16,949 bases of DNA from an uncultured Lachnospiraceae bacterium (GCA_902795625.1 CADBLW010000130.1:1-16949); one strand, 5' to 3'; numbered from the stretch's first letter, positions 6,364-14,728 are shown. Program-made: numbers and translations. Notes: generated from the letters alone by a model not told the origin.

Positions 6364-9072
6364 TCATTTCGTCGCGTACCGGTAGTCGATCTGATAATTT
6401 TCCGTAACGCCGCGCCCGTTCGCATCCAGGATCTGAATATAGATGGTGCGCTGTCCCATTTCCCCGATGTATACGGCGATATCCTGACCCAGATCCGTCT
6501 CCTCCGTCAGCACGCGGAGCGAATGCCCTTCCGCGAGAGATCCGCCGGTGATGCTCCAGCGGACGCTGTTCGGATTTCCGTCCGAGTCGGAATAGATCAT
6601 CAGGTCCAGTTTACGCGCCGTGATAACGACACGCGGTTCGGAATAACCGATCCCGTACAGGGCGGTCACATCCTTCCCGCTGGCGTCGTACACCTTGATC
6701 GGGATATTCATATACTGCGCGGGCAAATACTCACCCACATCCCTGTACAGCTTGTTGCCGCTCATGGTGATCTCCGGTGCCTGAATGGTATCGCCCTCGC
6801 GCAGCCGTCCGGATAACAGATGCCACTTAAACGTGAAATCGCCCGGGTACCACTCTCCGTCATATTCCCTGGACAGGGTATCATATGTGATATACAGGTA
6901 CGCGTCATAAGGATCCCAATCGATGATGTCGCCGCCGCCGATCGTGCCGATGGAACCGCCGAGACCGTTCGCGGCTCCGGTGACCTCCACCGGAACCCAC
7001 CCGGTGCCGTCGAGATAAACCTCGACCCACGCGTGTCCACGGTTCGTCGTCACGGAGACCCACTGTCCGGGTCTTCCGGTCTGCATCAGTCCGACGCAAA
7101 ATCTCGCCGGTATTCCGTAGGCGCGGTACATCATCGCCGCCGCAGCCGCGTAATGCTGGCAGATGCCCTTTTTGCTCACGGTCAGGAAGTACAGGACCAT
7201 GTCCTGATCATCCGGGAAATCCGGAAACTCCAGAGTGTATTCAGCCGCACCCTGAATGTAACTTGCTATGTTGTTGACCAGGTCGATCGTAGCGTCATAC
7301 TCGTAGATCCCGGCCGATGAGCCGAGTCGCCGAAGCTCGTTGCGCAGTTCTTCCGAGATGTTCGTGTAATTCGTGTAGACAAACTCCCGGTACTCCATCT
7401 CCTGATCAGTGCCCATGTAAGGGAACATGGAATAATTACCGGACACGTAGGTTTCACAGGAATATTTATTGTCCGTATCATTCACGGAAGGGTCCGCCGT
7501 CATAAAATACGGATAAACCAGATGCTTCAGTTTCAGATCCTTGATGATCACCGCATCGCGGCTGTAACCGCTGTCCTTCAGAGCATTGCCGGTGAGGTAC
7601 TCACACCACGGCTGATACGCCCCCTCGCCCTCGATCTTATACCAGGAATGACCGTCATAGTATCCGTAGGAAAATTCTTTGAAATAATAGTCTCTGTCGC
7701 TCTGTCCGTAGAAGGAAAATACGATCGGCGGATTCGCCGACATTCCGCCGCCGTAGCCGCCACCGCCGAAGTTCATTCCGAACTTGTCCAGATCAAAGCT
7801 GTCCTCATTTGCGGAATCGACCTCGCCGGAAAAGCCCTTACCGTTTCCGCCGCCTTTACCGCCTGAGCCGCCCTTGCCGCCTCCGTCGGGGTCGTCCTTG
7901 TTGTTGCCGGTAACCGTAAGGGTGCCCGGTTTCTTGATTATCGTGTAGTAATTGCTGACATCCCCGTACCGGTCATTGACGATCTTAACGGATCCGATGG
8001 TATTTGCGCTCACTCCGGGATAGGTCTGAAAACCGTCGCAGCGCACTTCGATGCGATCATCCGCCGCAAGTCCGTCCCCGTCGACCGTGAAGTCGTCGCA
8101 GGTCAGCATGGTGCCGTCATAGGCCTTGCTCGCGGATCCGCTGGCGACGGTGATCGAACGGCGCTCCATCTGCAGATTGCCGTCCGTATAGATGATGCGG
8201 TACTGATCTATGACGTTGTTGCCGTCTTCGTCCGTGATACAGCTTCGATCCGGGTCGATCCTGTTTATGGCGTACAGACTTCCGACGCCTGAAAAGCCTG
8301 TGTAATCACAGTGGAACTCGGCCGTGTGTCCGGGCTTCAGCGCTCCGCTTGTGATCTTCCAGCTGTCGCAGTGCAGGAAAGCAAACGGATCCCCGTCGTA
8401 TTTCACTGTCTGGCTTTCCGCCTCAACCGTGATGATCGTACGCGTATCCTCGATCTCGCCGTCCCTTTTCTTCGGAAGACGGTAGCAATCCGTCGCATCC
8501 GTTCCGTCCTCGTGCACGACGGTGATCTCACCGATACGGTACCGGACGGTCTTGAGGACACCGCCCTTATCGCGGTCCGGATACTCGATCGTGCAGCTCG
8601 TAAGCCGGTCTCCGTACACGAAGCCCTCTACGGAATAATTTTCATCCGTGACGACAACCCTCTCCGGGTCGTTAGCGGTCTCCAGCTTCGGAAGCCAAAG
8701 CTCCAGTTCCTTCGGCATGATCTCGAACTCCGCGCTGTCGCTGTCCTTCTCAAAGCCGAGAATGGACACCGAGTGTGCGCGAACCTCGTACCGGCCGGGC
8801 AGCCGGGGCACTTCCTCGCTCCACTCTGCCTCATCGTCGTCGGCAAGGCGGTATTCATAGGTCGTCTCTCCGATCGCGGAAAATCCCGACGACGGCTTCG
8901 GCGTCTCCCCGTAATACACTGACTTGCAGGTAAGATCACGATACCGGAAACCCACGCCGAAACAGAAGATCAGCAGCGGGATCATCGCGGCGATGACGAT
9001 CAGGGTGATCTTCTTCGCCTTCCGCAGCGCCTTTGCCAGGCGCGTCATTTTTTCTTCATATTGTTCGTACAT
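6364..9072 (-). CDS. Membrane-anchored transglutaminase-like protein with flanking YDG/MBG-like repeats
   Basis: The 902-aa protein has a basic N-terminus (about 1-20), one membrane helix (22-42) and a long, probably extracellular, remainder. Beta-type repeats at about 45-388 carry KYDGDPF and KAYDGTMLT hallmarks and end in NYYTI/QYRII-like strands. A Gly-rich linker follows (395-444). A transglutaminase core lies at about 590-700: C638 in KKGICQHYAAAAAMMY, H680 in NRGHAWVEVYLDGTGW, and E696 (VPVEVT) where the triad aspartate usually sits. Two more repeats occupy about 733-900. Bacterial proteins of this fold cleave or cross-link peptides; whether this one is active is unknown because of the Asp-to-Glu change. 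The start has AGGAGG (9079-9084) six bases before ATG. It is the last gene of the six-gene minus-strand block and is related to its upstream neighbour through the repeats. Confidence 0.85.
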   Translation of the reverse strand: MYEQYEEKMTRLAKALRKAKKITLIVIAAMIPLLIFCFGVGFRYRDLTCKSVYYGETPKPSSGFSAIGETTYEYRLADDDEAEWSEEVPRLPGRYEVRAHSVSILGFEKDSDSAEFEIMPKELELWLPKLETANDPERVVVTDENYSVEGFVYGDRLTSCTIEYPDRDKGGVLKTVRYRIGEITVVHEDGTDATDCYRLPKKRDGEIEDTRTIITVEAESQTVKYDGDPFAFLHCDSWKITSGALKPGHTAEFHCDYTGFSGVGSLYAINRIDPDRSCITDEDGNNVIDQYRIIYTDGNLQMERRSITVASGSASKAYDGTMLTCDDFTVDGDGLAADDRIEVRCDGFQTYPGVSANTIGSVKIVNDRYGDVSNYYTIIKKPGTLTVTGNNKDDPDGGGKGGSGGKGGGNGKGFSGEVDSANEDSFDLDKFGMNFGGGGYGGGMSANPPIVFSFYGQSDRDYYFKEFSYGYYDGHSWYKIEGEGAYQPWCEYLTGNALKDSGYSRDAVIIKDLKLKHLVYPYFMTADPSVNDTDNKYSCETYVSGNYSMFPYMGTDQEMEYREFVYTNYTNISEELRNELRRLGSSAGIYEYDATIDLVNNIASYIQGAAEYTLEFPDFPDDQDMVLYFLTVSKKGICQHYAAAAAMMYRAYGIPARFCVGLMQTGRPGQWVSVTTNRGHAWVEVYLDGTGWVPVEVTGAANGLGGSIGTIGGGDIIDWDPYDAYLYITYDTLSREYDGEWYPGDFTFKWHLLSGRLREGDTIQAPEITMSGNKLYRDVGEYLPAQYMNIPIKVYDASGKDVTALYGIGYSEPRVVITARKLDLMIYSDSDGNPNSVRWSITGGSLAEGHSLRVLTEETDLGQDIAVYIGEMGQRTIYIQILDANGRGVTENYQIDYRYATK

Positions 9073-9083
9073 TCCGAACCTCC

Positions 9084-9101
9084 TGTGCTTTCTTCAGCAC
9101 A
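9084..9101 (-). other. Hairpin abutting the Shine-Dalgarno of the transglutaminase gene
   Basis: A 6-bp perfect inverted repeat (TGTGCT at 9084-9089, AGCACA at 9096-9101, six-base loop) touches the AGGAGG site at 9079-9084 on the minus-strand transcript. It also falls in the 59-base gap after the preceding gene. It has no T run, so it is not a terminator. It may tune translation of the transglutaminase relative to upstream genes; this is inference. Confidence 0.4.
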
Positions 9102-9131
9102 AATCACAAGTACTCTCCCCATCGAAAAATG

Positions 9132-10262
9132 TCAGTCAGTCAGGACATACACGCCGGGCTGACAGAAGATCGCGTAACAGTCGGAGATATCCCAGCGATC
9201 TTCGTTGCGCAGTGTATAACTGTACACCGTATTGTCATACGTCCCGGGATCACTGTACCCCGAGAGCTGCTGGCTGGTAAGAACCTCGAGCGTATCTCCC
9301 GGAAGCAGCTCACCGCTGACCATCTCCCAGTCGTTCCGGATGACCGTGTCATAGTACGGACGCACGATATCCTTTGTGCGGATATACAGCTTTCGCGGCG
9401 TCACCGTCAGAAGCCCAAGCTCATAGTCGATCTTATACAGTTCCGTGACATTAGTCCCGTCGGCGTCGTAGATCTCAAAGCGGATCGTGTTGTTGCAGAT
9501 TCCCGCCAGCGTGATGCTTCCCGTCACCGTCACCTCGGTCCGATGACTGGAAAGAACGCTTCCCGATTTGATATCATACCGTGCGTTCGTGAGCGGCGTC
9601 CCGTCATACTCCTTGCTTCCCGTGGCGGTGGTGACGACCAGGTGACCGTACATGATGACCAGTTCCCCGGGCTCGCAGGTGATATCGTAATTGTCGGTAA
9701 CATCTTTCCCTTCGGCGTCCGCGATCCGCACACGGAATGTATTGTAGTGTTTGCCGGGCAGCACGGGCTTCGCAAAATCATATGCCTCATAGCTCTCCCC
9801 GCCGGACAGATGTCCGCCCGACAGATTGGCCGTAGGAATTTCGAGCGCTGTCCCGTTATACACCTTCCAGCCCGGCTCGCTGGTGAACGTCAGCTTCTTC
9901 CGCAGGATCTCCAGCTGACCGTACTCGATCTCGATGTCATACTGGTCGGTGACATCCATTCCCGAGCTGTCGCGAACGATGACCGTCGCAAAATTCTCAC
10001 TCGTTCCCACCTCGGTCTGCTGGCCCTTCACCTCAACTGTCAGCTCATGCTCCTTGGACACCTTGCCGGAGATGATGTGCCAGGCATTGCTCTCCAGCTT
10101 GGTGCCGTCGTACATTTTACTCGCCGACCCGGTCTGGATCACCAGCTTCATCTTGCGGTAGCGGAAGCTGCCCGTGGCGACAAGGACGGTCATCAGCACT
10201 AACCCGACCGTCAGCGCGACGGCGCACGCTCCGATTGTAAAAACTGAAATATGTTTCTTCAT
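9132..10262 (-). CDS. Membrane-anchored protein of four YDG/MBG-like repeats
   Basis: The 376-aa protein has a short basic start (MKKH), one hydrophobic helix (about 8-30) and then four tandem repeats of about 80-85 residues (roughly 38-121, 122-205, 206-290, 291-375). Each begins with a K-x-YDGT/YNGT-like strand (MYDGTKL, VYNGTAL, EYDGTPL, and a degenerate PYYDTVI). The first three end with D/N-VT-x-x-Y-x-I followed by a G-x-L-x-V/I strand; the fourth ends DISDCYAIF. This pattern is that of the YDG/MBG Ig-like repeats found in surface proteins of Firmicutes and Bacteroidota. No LPXTG or convincing lipobox is present, so the N-terminal helix is the likely anchor. No catalytic motif is seen; it is probably a structural or binding partner of the transglutaminase encoded next. 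The upstream ribosome site is weak (AAGG 11 bases before ATG). Function is otherwise unknown. Confidence 0.8.
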   Translation of the reverse strand: MKKHISVFTIGACAVALTVGLVLMTVLVATGSFRYRKMKLVIQTGSASKMYDGTKLESNAWHIISGKVSKEHELTVEVKGQQTEVGTSENFATVIVRDSSGMDVTDQYDIEIEYGQLEILRKKLTFTSEPGWKVYNGTALEIPTANLSGGHLSGGESYEAYDFAKPVLPGKHYNTFRVRIADAEGKDVTDNYDITCEPGELVIMYGHLVVTTATGSKEYDGTPLTNARYDIKSGSVLSSHRTEVTVTGSITLAGICNNTIRFEIYDADGTNVTELYKIDYELGLLTVTPRKLYIRTKDIVRPYYDTVIRNDWEMVSGELLPGDTLEVLTSQQLSGYSDPGTYDNTVYSYTLRNEDRWDISDCYAIFCQPGVYVLTD

Positions 10263-10292
10263 CGTTTCTGTAACCTTACTCTTCCATCTTCG

Positions 10293-10311
10293 GGCATCCG
10301 CTCCGGATGCC
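10293..10311 (-). other. GC-rich hairpin between the second AAA+ gene and the repeat-protein gene
   Basis: An 8-bp perfect inverted repeat (GGCATCCG at 10293-10300, CGGATGCC at 10304-10311, three-base loop) lies in the 70-base gap after the AAA+ gene stop. On the minus strand it is not followed by T residues. It could protect or process the upstream transcript segment, marking the border between the intracellular and surface halves of the block. No separate promoter was recognised here. Confidence 0.45.
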
Positions 10312-10332
10312 TCCGCCGTTCAAATTCCCACA

Positions 10333-11703
10333 CTATGCTGTCTGACACAGGTAATCCAGATAGCTGCGGCACAGAGGCATCGCCTCCGGTCCGAACAGCT
10401 CACCCAGTTTGATCGAAAGCGCCTTTCCGGCTCTCGCGATGACGACAGGGTTCTGTCCCTCCAGCTTGCGGAGCACCTTCTTCACAAGGAAATCGTCAAG
10501 TGCATCCTCCTCGGTTCCGCCGCAGGCGATGTAGACGGATACATACTCCTCCATCTGCTTGCGGATGCGGTTTCCGTAGGTGATGTGATAGTTGTCCATG
10601 AGATAGCGGTCGATCTCCTGCACCTTGCGGCGGTTTCTCGCGGTCATCGCGTACGAGCGCTTCGCCCAATCCACCATTGTGCAGAAGTCATTGTACGACA
10701 GCCTCATTCCGTTGGATGCGTGCGCCGTGAACGGCTTTGCCTTGCGGTCCAGGTTCATGACCATAGCGCGGTCGTAAACCTTGTCGGATATGGCAAATGT
10801 CGAGTCGTCGTTGTTGGCGGTGCCGATGAACCAGACGTTGACCGGAATGCGGAACCGTCCGTTCTCAAACAGCGCCGGATCGTGCTCCCAGGTATCCGAT
10901 GTCATCTCGAGATACCGGTCACTCGGATTGAGTTCCATCAGCGAGAGGAAGTCGGCAAAGAAATACTCCACGCGGGCGATGTTCATCTCGTCCAGCACGA
11001 TGATGCAGATATCGTCCGAGTACCGCGCCTCATACAGCTTCTTGAGCAGCGCGCTCTCGTTGAACTGCTTCGTAAACTCGTTGAAGTAACCGATGACATC
11101 GGCGCGCTCCTTCCACATCGGCTGTACGGAGATCACCGACGAGGCGTTTCCGAGATACGCTCCGAACGCCGTCGCCAGCGAGGTCTTGCCCGTGCCGGAC
11201 AAACCCTGCATGATCATCAGATGCGACACGGCAAATCCCGACAGGAACCGGCGGATATCCTCCGCCTCATAGTAGAGGTGCAGATTGGTCGCGGCATACG
11301 CGCGGAAATCCTCGCACATGGTGACAAGCGGAACGATCCCCGTCCGTGCCGACGGAGCCTCCGTCAGCATCTGCTTGTCAATGGATCCCAGCGCGCGGAA
11401 CCGCACGCCGTCCGTGCCCTTCCTGCGCGAACGCTTCTTTCCCCTCCACAGGTATCCCCGTCCGGCTGAGATGATCACGGCCGTCATCACCAGCAGGATT
11501 GCCGGAAGCAACAGCGCTAAAACGACGGTGATATAAACCGTCTCCGAGCGGAGCAGCGTGCCGTCCCCGAAGAGATCCGTCATTCTTCCCGCCTTGCCGG
11601 CGGCGATCACGATGACGATCAGCACAACGCAGGACAGCGCGACGATCCCGCATATGCGGAACCATCGGAACCAGCCGTATGTATTGTCCCGTTGTTCTTC
11701 CAT
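10333..11703 (-). CDS. McrB-like AAA+ ATPase/GTPase with two N-terminal membrane helices (AAA-2)
   Basis: The 456-aa protein has two membrane helices (about 14-36 and 56-80), then a basic stretch (KKRSRRK) that places the rest in the cytosol. The AAA+ core has Walker A GLSGTGKT (167-174), the following QPMWKERADVIGYFN segment, and Walker B IIVLDEMN (D238, E239) followed by ARVEYFFADFLSLME. Sensor 1 is WFIGTANNDDS (291-301), with an arginine at 312. The order and spacing match the McrB family (DEINRAN..., IGxMNTADRS in Escherichia coli McrB). The signature NTAD reads NNDD here, so nucleotide choice (GTP or ATP) is not certain. A helical lid and a C-terminal AMPLCRSYLDYL motif follow. It starts three bases after the coiled-coil gene (AAGGA seven bases before ATG), so the two are surely co-transcribed. 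It is a close paralogue of AAA-1. Confidence 0.85.
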   Translation of the reverse strand: MEEQRDNTYGWFRWFRICGIVALSCVVLIVIVIAAGKAGRMTDLFGDGTLLRSETVYITVVLALLLPAILLVMTAVIISAGRGYLWRGKKRSRRKGTDGVRFRALGSIDKQMLTEAPSARTGIVPLVTMCEDFRAYAATNLHLYYEAEDIRRFLSGFAVSHLMIMQGLSGTGKTSLATAFGAYLGNASSVISVQPMWKERADVIGYFNEFTKQFNESALLKKLYEARYSDDICIIVLDEMNIARVEYFFADFLSLMELNPSDRYLEMTSDTWEHDPALFENGRFRIPVNVWFIGTANNDDSTFAISDKVYDRAMVMNLDRKAKPFTAHASNGMRLSYNDFCTMVDWAKRSYAMTARNRRKVQEIDRYLMDNYHITYGNRIRKQMEEYVSVYIACGGTEEDALDDFLVKKVLRKLEGQNPVVIARAGKALSIKLGELFGPEAMPLCRSYLDYLCQTA

Positions 11704-11706
11704 AGG

Positions 11707-13269
11707 TTAATCCTTCTTTCTCCACAGTATCTTCCTGCGGATCTTCCGCTTCGCAACCCCCCAGTTGCGCTCAAAATAACGGTCGAACGCGTCCTTCTCG
11801 CGCTCCAGCTCGAGGAACCGCTCCTTCTCCGTCATATCCTCCGGATTTGCGATCCCGAGCTTCTCCATGAGCCCGATGATCCGCGCCTCCTGCAATGCGA
11901 TATTTTCCTTCTGCGCCTCAATCTCACTCTTCAGGCGGTTGATCTCGTTCTGAAGACCTTCCGCATACTCGGAGCTCTGTTTCCGCTCCGTCGACATCTG
12001 CGTGCGGAGCGTAGCCATGTCAGCCTTGCACCGCTCGATGCCGTCCTGCAGTCTGTCCGCTCTCGCTCCCGCGTTGGCTGCGCCGACGCGGACCGCTTCC
12101 GTCTCCGCGCGGAGCGACTCGCACTGTGCTTCCGTCTGCTCTCTGCGCGCAACCTCGGCAAGGATCAGCTGCCGGTACTCCTCCGGCGAGATCTCCCCGC
12201 CGTTCTCCGACCTCTGCAGTATCTCCTGCAGCCTTTGCTCGAAAAATGCTCTCTCCACCGCCGCGCGCCGCTCTTCCTCCTCGCGGTACCGCTCGGCCAG
12301 CTCCTCCGAGAGATTGCGCCCGTATTTGGCGTTTAGGTAGCTTAGGAACATCACCGTCTCGGTGATCTCGGTCTCCATCTCCTGCGGGAACGGGGAGTAC
12401 GAATTCTCATGCCGCTCCGCCGTGAACCCGTCGCCGGTGTATCCGCTCAGGTAATCGTACAGCGCGACGACCTCGCGGAAATGCGTATCCATTCTGAGGA
12501 CATTCGTACGCGTGATCGGCGGCGTCACCATCGGCGCCAGCGCCACATTTTTCATCAGAGGCATATCCAGCAAAACCGCGACCTGCGCAGCGATCGCCTC
12601 AATCCTCACGAGCTTCGCTGCATTTTTCTTCTCCACATCCGCAAGTCCGTCGGTGCCGTCGCTGAAGCGCACCTCCACCGTGATCGGACCGCCCTCCGTG
12701 CGCATCTCCTTGCGGAACTCCGTCTCGGAGCTTGATTCCTTCCACGCCTGCGCGATCTTGAAATAGCGGTAATCCACAAAATCTCTCGTGTAGCAGAGAA
12801 CCATGTACAACACACGGTTTTCATACACGGCGAAATTGCTCTCGTTCTCGTACACCTTCAAGCGGTCGGGGATCAGATCCTCCCCTTCGTCCGGAACGTG
12901 CGTGATCATCTCGCTGTGGCGCGACAGATGCTCCACGGACGCTCTCGACACCTTGCGCACGCGCTCGATGGGCGTGACATTGCCCTCCGTCTTGATGAAC
13001 TGACGGTCCTCGCGGATTGCCGCCTCAAGATGCGGCAGCGCCGCCTCGATGCGCTCGATCCAGTCCTCCTCGATGGTTACGTCGTAGTATATCGCGGAAA
13101 GTTTTTCCGTCTCATGACCGGTGCGTGAGATCAGTTCCCGGAGCTTGCGCTCCTCAGGTCCGACCTGCGGCTCCGTTCCGCCCGCGCCCCGCTCCCCGGG
13201 CTCCAGTCCGAGCTGCCCGGCAAAGCGTTTTGCCGCACGGTAATACCGATCCATTATGTCTTGACTCAT
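11707..13269 (-). CDS. DUF2357/McrC-like protein with long C-terminal coiled coil and no visible nuclease
   Basis: The 520-aa protein is soluble, with no membrane helix. The middle region has features I associate with the DUF2357 domain of McrB partner proteins: KVYENESNFAVYENRVLYMVL (139-158), then about 100 residues later TRTNVLRMDTHFREVVALYDYL (253-274). In those families a PD-(D/E)XK nuclease follows. Here residues about 321-495 are instead a highly charged Glu/Arg/Gln-rich coiled coil, and the end is strongly basic (KRKIRRKILWRKK). The domain call is by pattern only. It sits between the two AAA+ genes (23 bases after AAA-1, 3 before AAA-2), as mcrC follows mcrB. This suggests it is the bridging or activating partner of the ATPase rings. 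The start has AGGAG eight bases before ATG. The basic tail could bind nucleic acid or membrane. Confidence 0.72.
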   Translation of the reverse strand: MSQDIMDRYYRAAKRFAGQLGLEPGERGAGGTEPQVGPEERKLRELISRTGHETEKLSAIYYDVTIEEDWIERIEAALPHLEAAIREDRQFIKTEGNVTPIERVRKVSRASVEHLSRHSEMITHVPDEGEDLIPDRLKVYENESNFAVYENRVLYMVLCYTRDFVDYRYFKIAQAWKESSSETEFRKEMRTEGGPITVEVRFSDGTDGLADVEKKNAAKLVRIEAIAAQVAVLLDMPLMKNVALAPMVTPPITRTNVLRMDTHFREVVALYDYLSGYTGDGFTAERHENSYSPFPQEMETEITETVMFLSYLNAKYGRNLSEELAERYREEEERRAAVERAFFEQRLQEILQRSENGGEISPEEYRQLILAEVARREQTEAQCESLRAETEAVRVGAANAGARADRLQDGIERCKADMATLRTQMSTERKQSSEYAEGLQNEINRLKSEIEAQKENIALQEARIIGLMEKLGIANPEDMTEKERFLELEREKDAFDRYFERNWGVAKRKIRRKILWRKKD

Positions 13270-13292
13270 GGTCGTTTCTCCTATCGGGTGTC

Positions 13293-14714
13293 TTACGAAG
13301 CGTTTCTGCGCAGCCGGTCAAGGCTGTCGCGGCACAGCGGCATGCTTGCCAGGCCGAAGGTCGTCTCGAAGATATTTTCCAAAGCATCCATCGAGTACCG
13401 GATCAGAACCGGGCTGATGCTGTCGAGCTTGCGGAGAACCTTCTTCGCGAGCATATCGTCGACGGCCTCGGTCTCCGTTCCGCCGCACGCGATGTACACG
13501 GGGATGTACTCCTCCATCTGTCTGCGGATACGGTTGCCGTATGTGACGCGGAAGCGGTCGGTCAGGAACTCGTCGATCTTCTGGATCTTGGCGATCGCGT
13601 CCTCCGAGAGGCTGTACGCCCCCTTGGCCTCATTCACAAGCTTCGTAAAATGAGTGAACGAGATCCGGTCGCCCGCATTGTACACAGGCTCGAACAGATC
13701 CGCCTTCCGGTCGAGGTTCATGACCATCGCACGGTCGTAAACCTTGTCGGAGATGGCGAAGGTACTGTCGTCGTTGTTCGCTGTTCCGATGAACCACACA
13801 TTTTCCGGAATACGGAGCATGCCGCGCTCCAGAAGCTTCGGGTCGTCCTCCCATGTATCGGACACGACCTCGAGGTAGCGGTTCGCGGGGCTCAGCTCCA
13901 TCTGGGAAAGGAAGTCCGCAAAATAATACTCCACGCGGGCAATGTTCATCTCATCGAGGACGATCACATACATCTCGTCCGTGTAGCGCGCCTCATACAG
14001 CTTCTTTAAAAGCGTGCCCTCGCTGAAGCGCTTCGTGAACTCGTTGAAATAACCGACGATGTCCGAGCGCTCCTTCCACATGGGCTGCACGGAGATGACC
14101 GTCGAGGGGTTCTGCAGGTAGTTGCCGAACGCCGTCGCCATGGAGGTCTTGCCGGTACCGGAAAGACCCTGCATGACAAGAAGGTGCGAAACGCCGATGC
14201 CGGCGATGAATTTGCGGATGTCCTCCTCGCTGTAGAACAGGCCGAGCTGGGACGCCGAGTAATTGCGGAAGTTGCGGCAGATCTCCGTCAGCGTGATGTT
14301 GTCATTGTGCTTCGGGGGAACGTAGCGCAGCGCCGCGCGGTCGTACTGGACCAGCGTGTGGAAGCGGGACGTGATCTCCTCGTCCTCCGAGATATCGAGC
14401 TGCCCGCTCAGCTCCTCTTTCTTGAGGTTGCCGAGAAGTCCTGCCCCTGCGTTCTCCGTGCCGTCGGAAGCGCCCTCTGTGCCGTTCGCGCCGTCCGCCG
14501 CACCGGTTTCACCGTCGGTGCCGTCCTGCTTCTTTCCTCTCCTGCCCCGCAGCGCAGGTTTCTTGTCCGTGGTCATGTACAGCACCGCGACGATCATCAC
14601 CGCGATGCAGGAAAAAAGCAGTATGAAGTATGCGATCAGTGCAACCTTTGAGGAAAGGATGCTCCAGAGCGCTTCAAATAATGTGCCGAAGATTAGGCTG
14701 TGTATCGGATTCAT
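13293..14714 (-). CDS. McrB-like AAA+ ATPase/GTPase with N-terminal membrane helix (AAA-1)
   Basis: The 473-aa protein has a membrane helix at about 24-47, a basic stop-transfer segment, and a low-complexity Gly/Asp/Glu/Thr linker (about 62-92). The cytosolic McrB-type AAA+ core has Walker A GLSGTGKT (183-190), QPMWKERSDIVGYFN, and Walker B VIVLDEMN (D254, E255). It is followed by ARVEYYFADFLSQME and sensor 1 NVWFIGTANNDDS (305-317). The lid and C-terminal SMPLCRDSLDRL resemble AAA-2. Residues 311-338 are identical to 295-322 of AAA-2 over 28 positions, including the sensor-1 loop and the putative arginine finger, pointing to a shared ring or recent duplication. An excellent GGAGG lies five bases before ATG. 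It is 14 bases after the first gene of the block. The substrate is unknown; McrB-family motors usually drive a partner protein. Confidence 0.86.
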   Translation of the reverse strand: MNPIHSLIFGTLFEALWSILSSKVALIAYFILLFSCIAVMIVAVLYMTTDKKPALRGRRGKKQDGTDGETGAADGANGTEGASDGTENAGAGLLGNLKKEELSGQLDISEDEEITSRFHTLVQYDRAALRYVPPKHNDNITLTEICRNFRNYSASQLGLFYSEEDIRKFIAGIGVSHLLVMQGLSGTGKTSMATAFGNYLQNPSTVISVQPMWKERSDIVGYFNEFTKRFSEGTLLKKLYEARYTDEMYVIVLDEMNIARVEYYFADFLSQMELSPANRYLEVVSDTWEDDPKLLERGMLRIPENVWFIGTANNDDSTFAISDKVYDRAMVMNLDRKADLFEPVYNAGDRISFTHFTKLVNEAKGAYSLSEDAIAKIQKIDEFLTDRFRVTYGNRIRRQMEEYIPVYIACGGTETEAVDDMLAKKVLRKLDSISPVLIRYSMDALENIFETTFGLASMPLCRDSLDRLRRNAS

Positions 14715-14728
14715 GTTCTCCTCCCAAG

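Noticed and set aside
10214..10262. Possible lipoprotein lipobox (IGAC) near the N-terminus of the repeat protein
   Set aside because: The cysteine at residue 13 is at the start, not the end, of the hydrophobic stretch, so signal peptidase II processing is unlikely. A plain membrane anchor fits better.
9033..11469. Two long plus-strand open frames (9033-10202 and 10174-11469) antisense to the repeat protein and AAA-2
   Set aside because: Both mirror strongly biased minus-strand genes, have low-complexity His/Arg/Val-rich translations and no ribosome sites. The minus-strand products have clear motifs.
14400..14530. Possible short tandem DNA repeats in the Gly/Asp/Glu/Thr linker of AAA-1
   Set aside because: The repeats are imperfect at both DNA and protein level; this is better described as a low-complexity linker than as a repeat array.
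13293..14714. Calling the AAA+ pair MoxR ATPases because a transglutaminase gene is nearby
   Set aside because: Walker B DEMNIARVEYYFADFLS and the IGTANNDDS sensor block match the McrB layout. No DUF58 or VWA partner genes are present.
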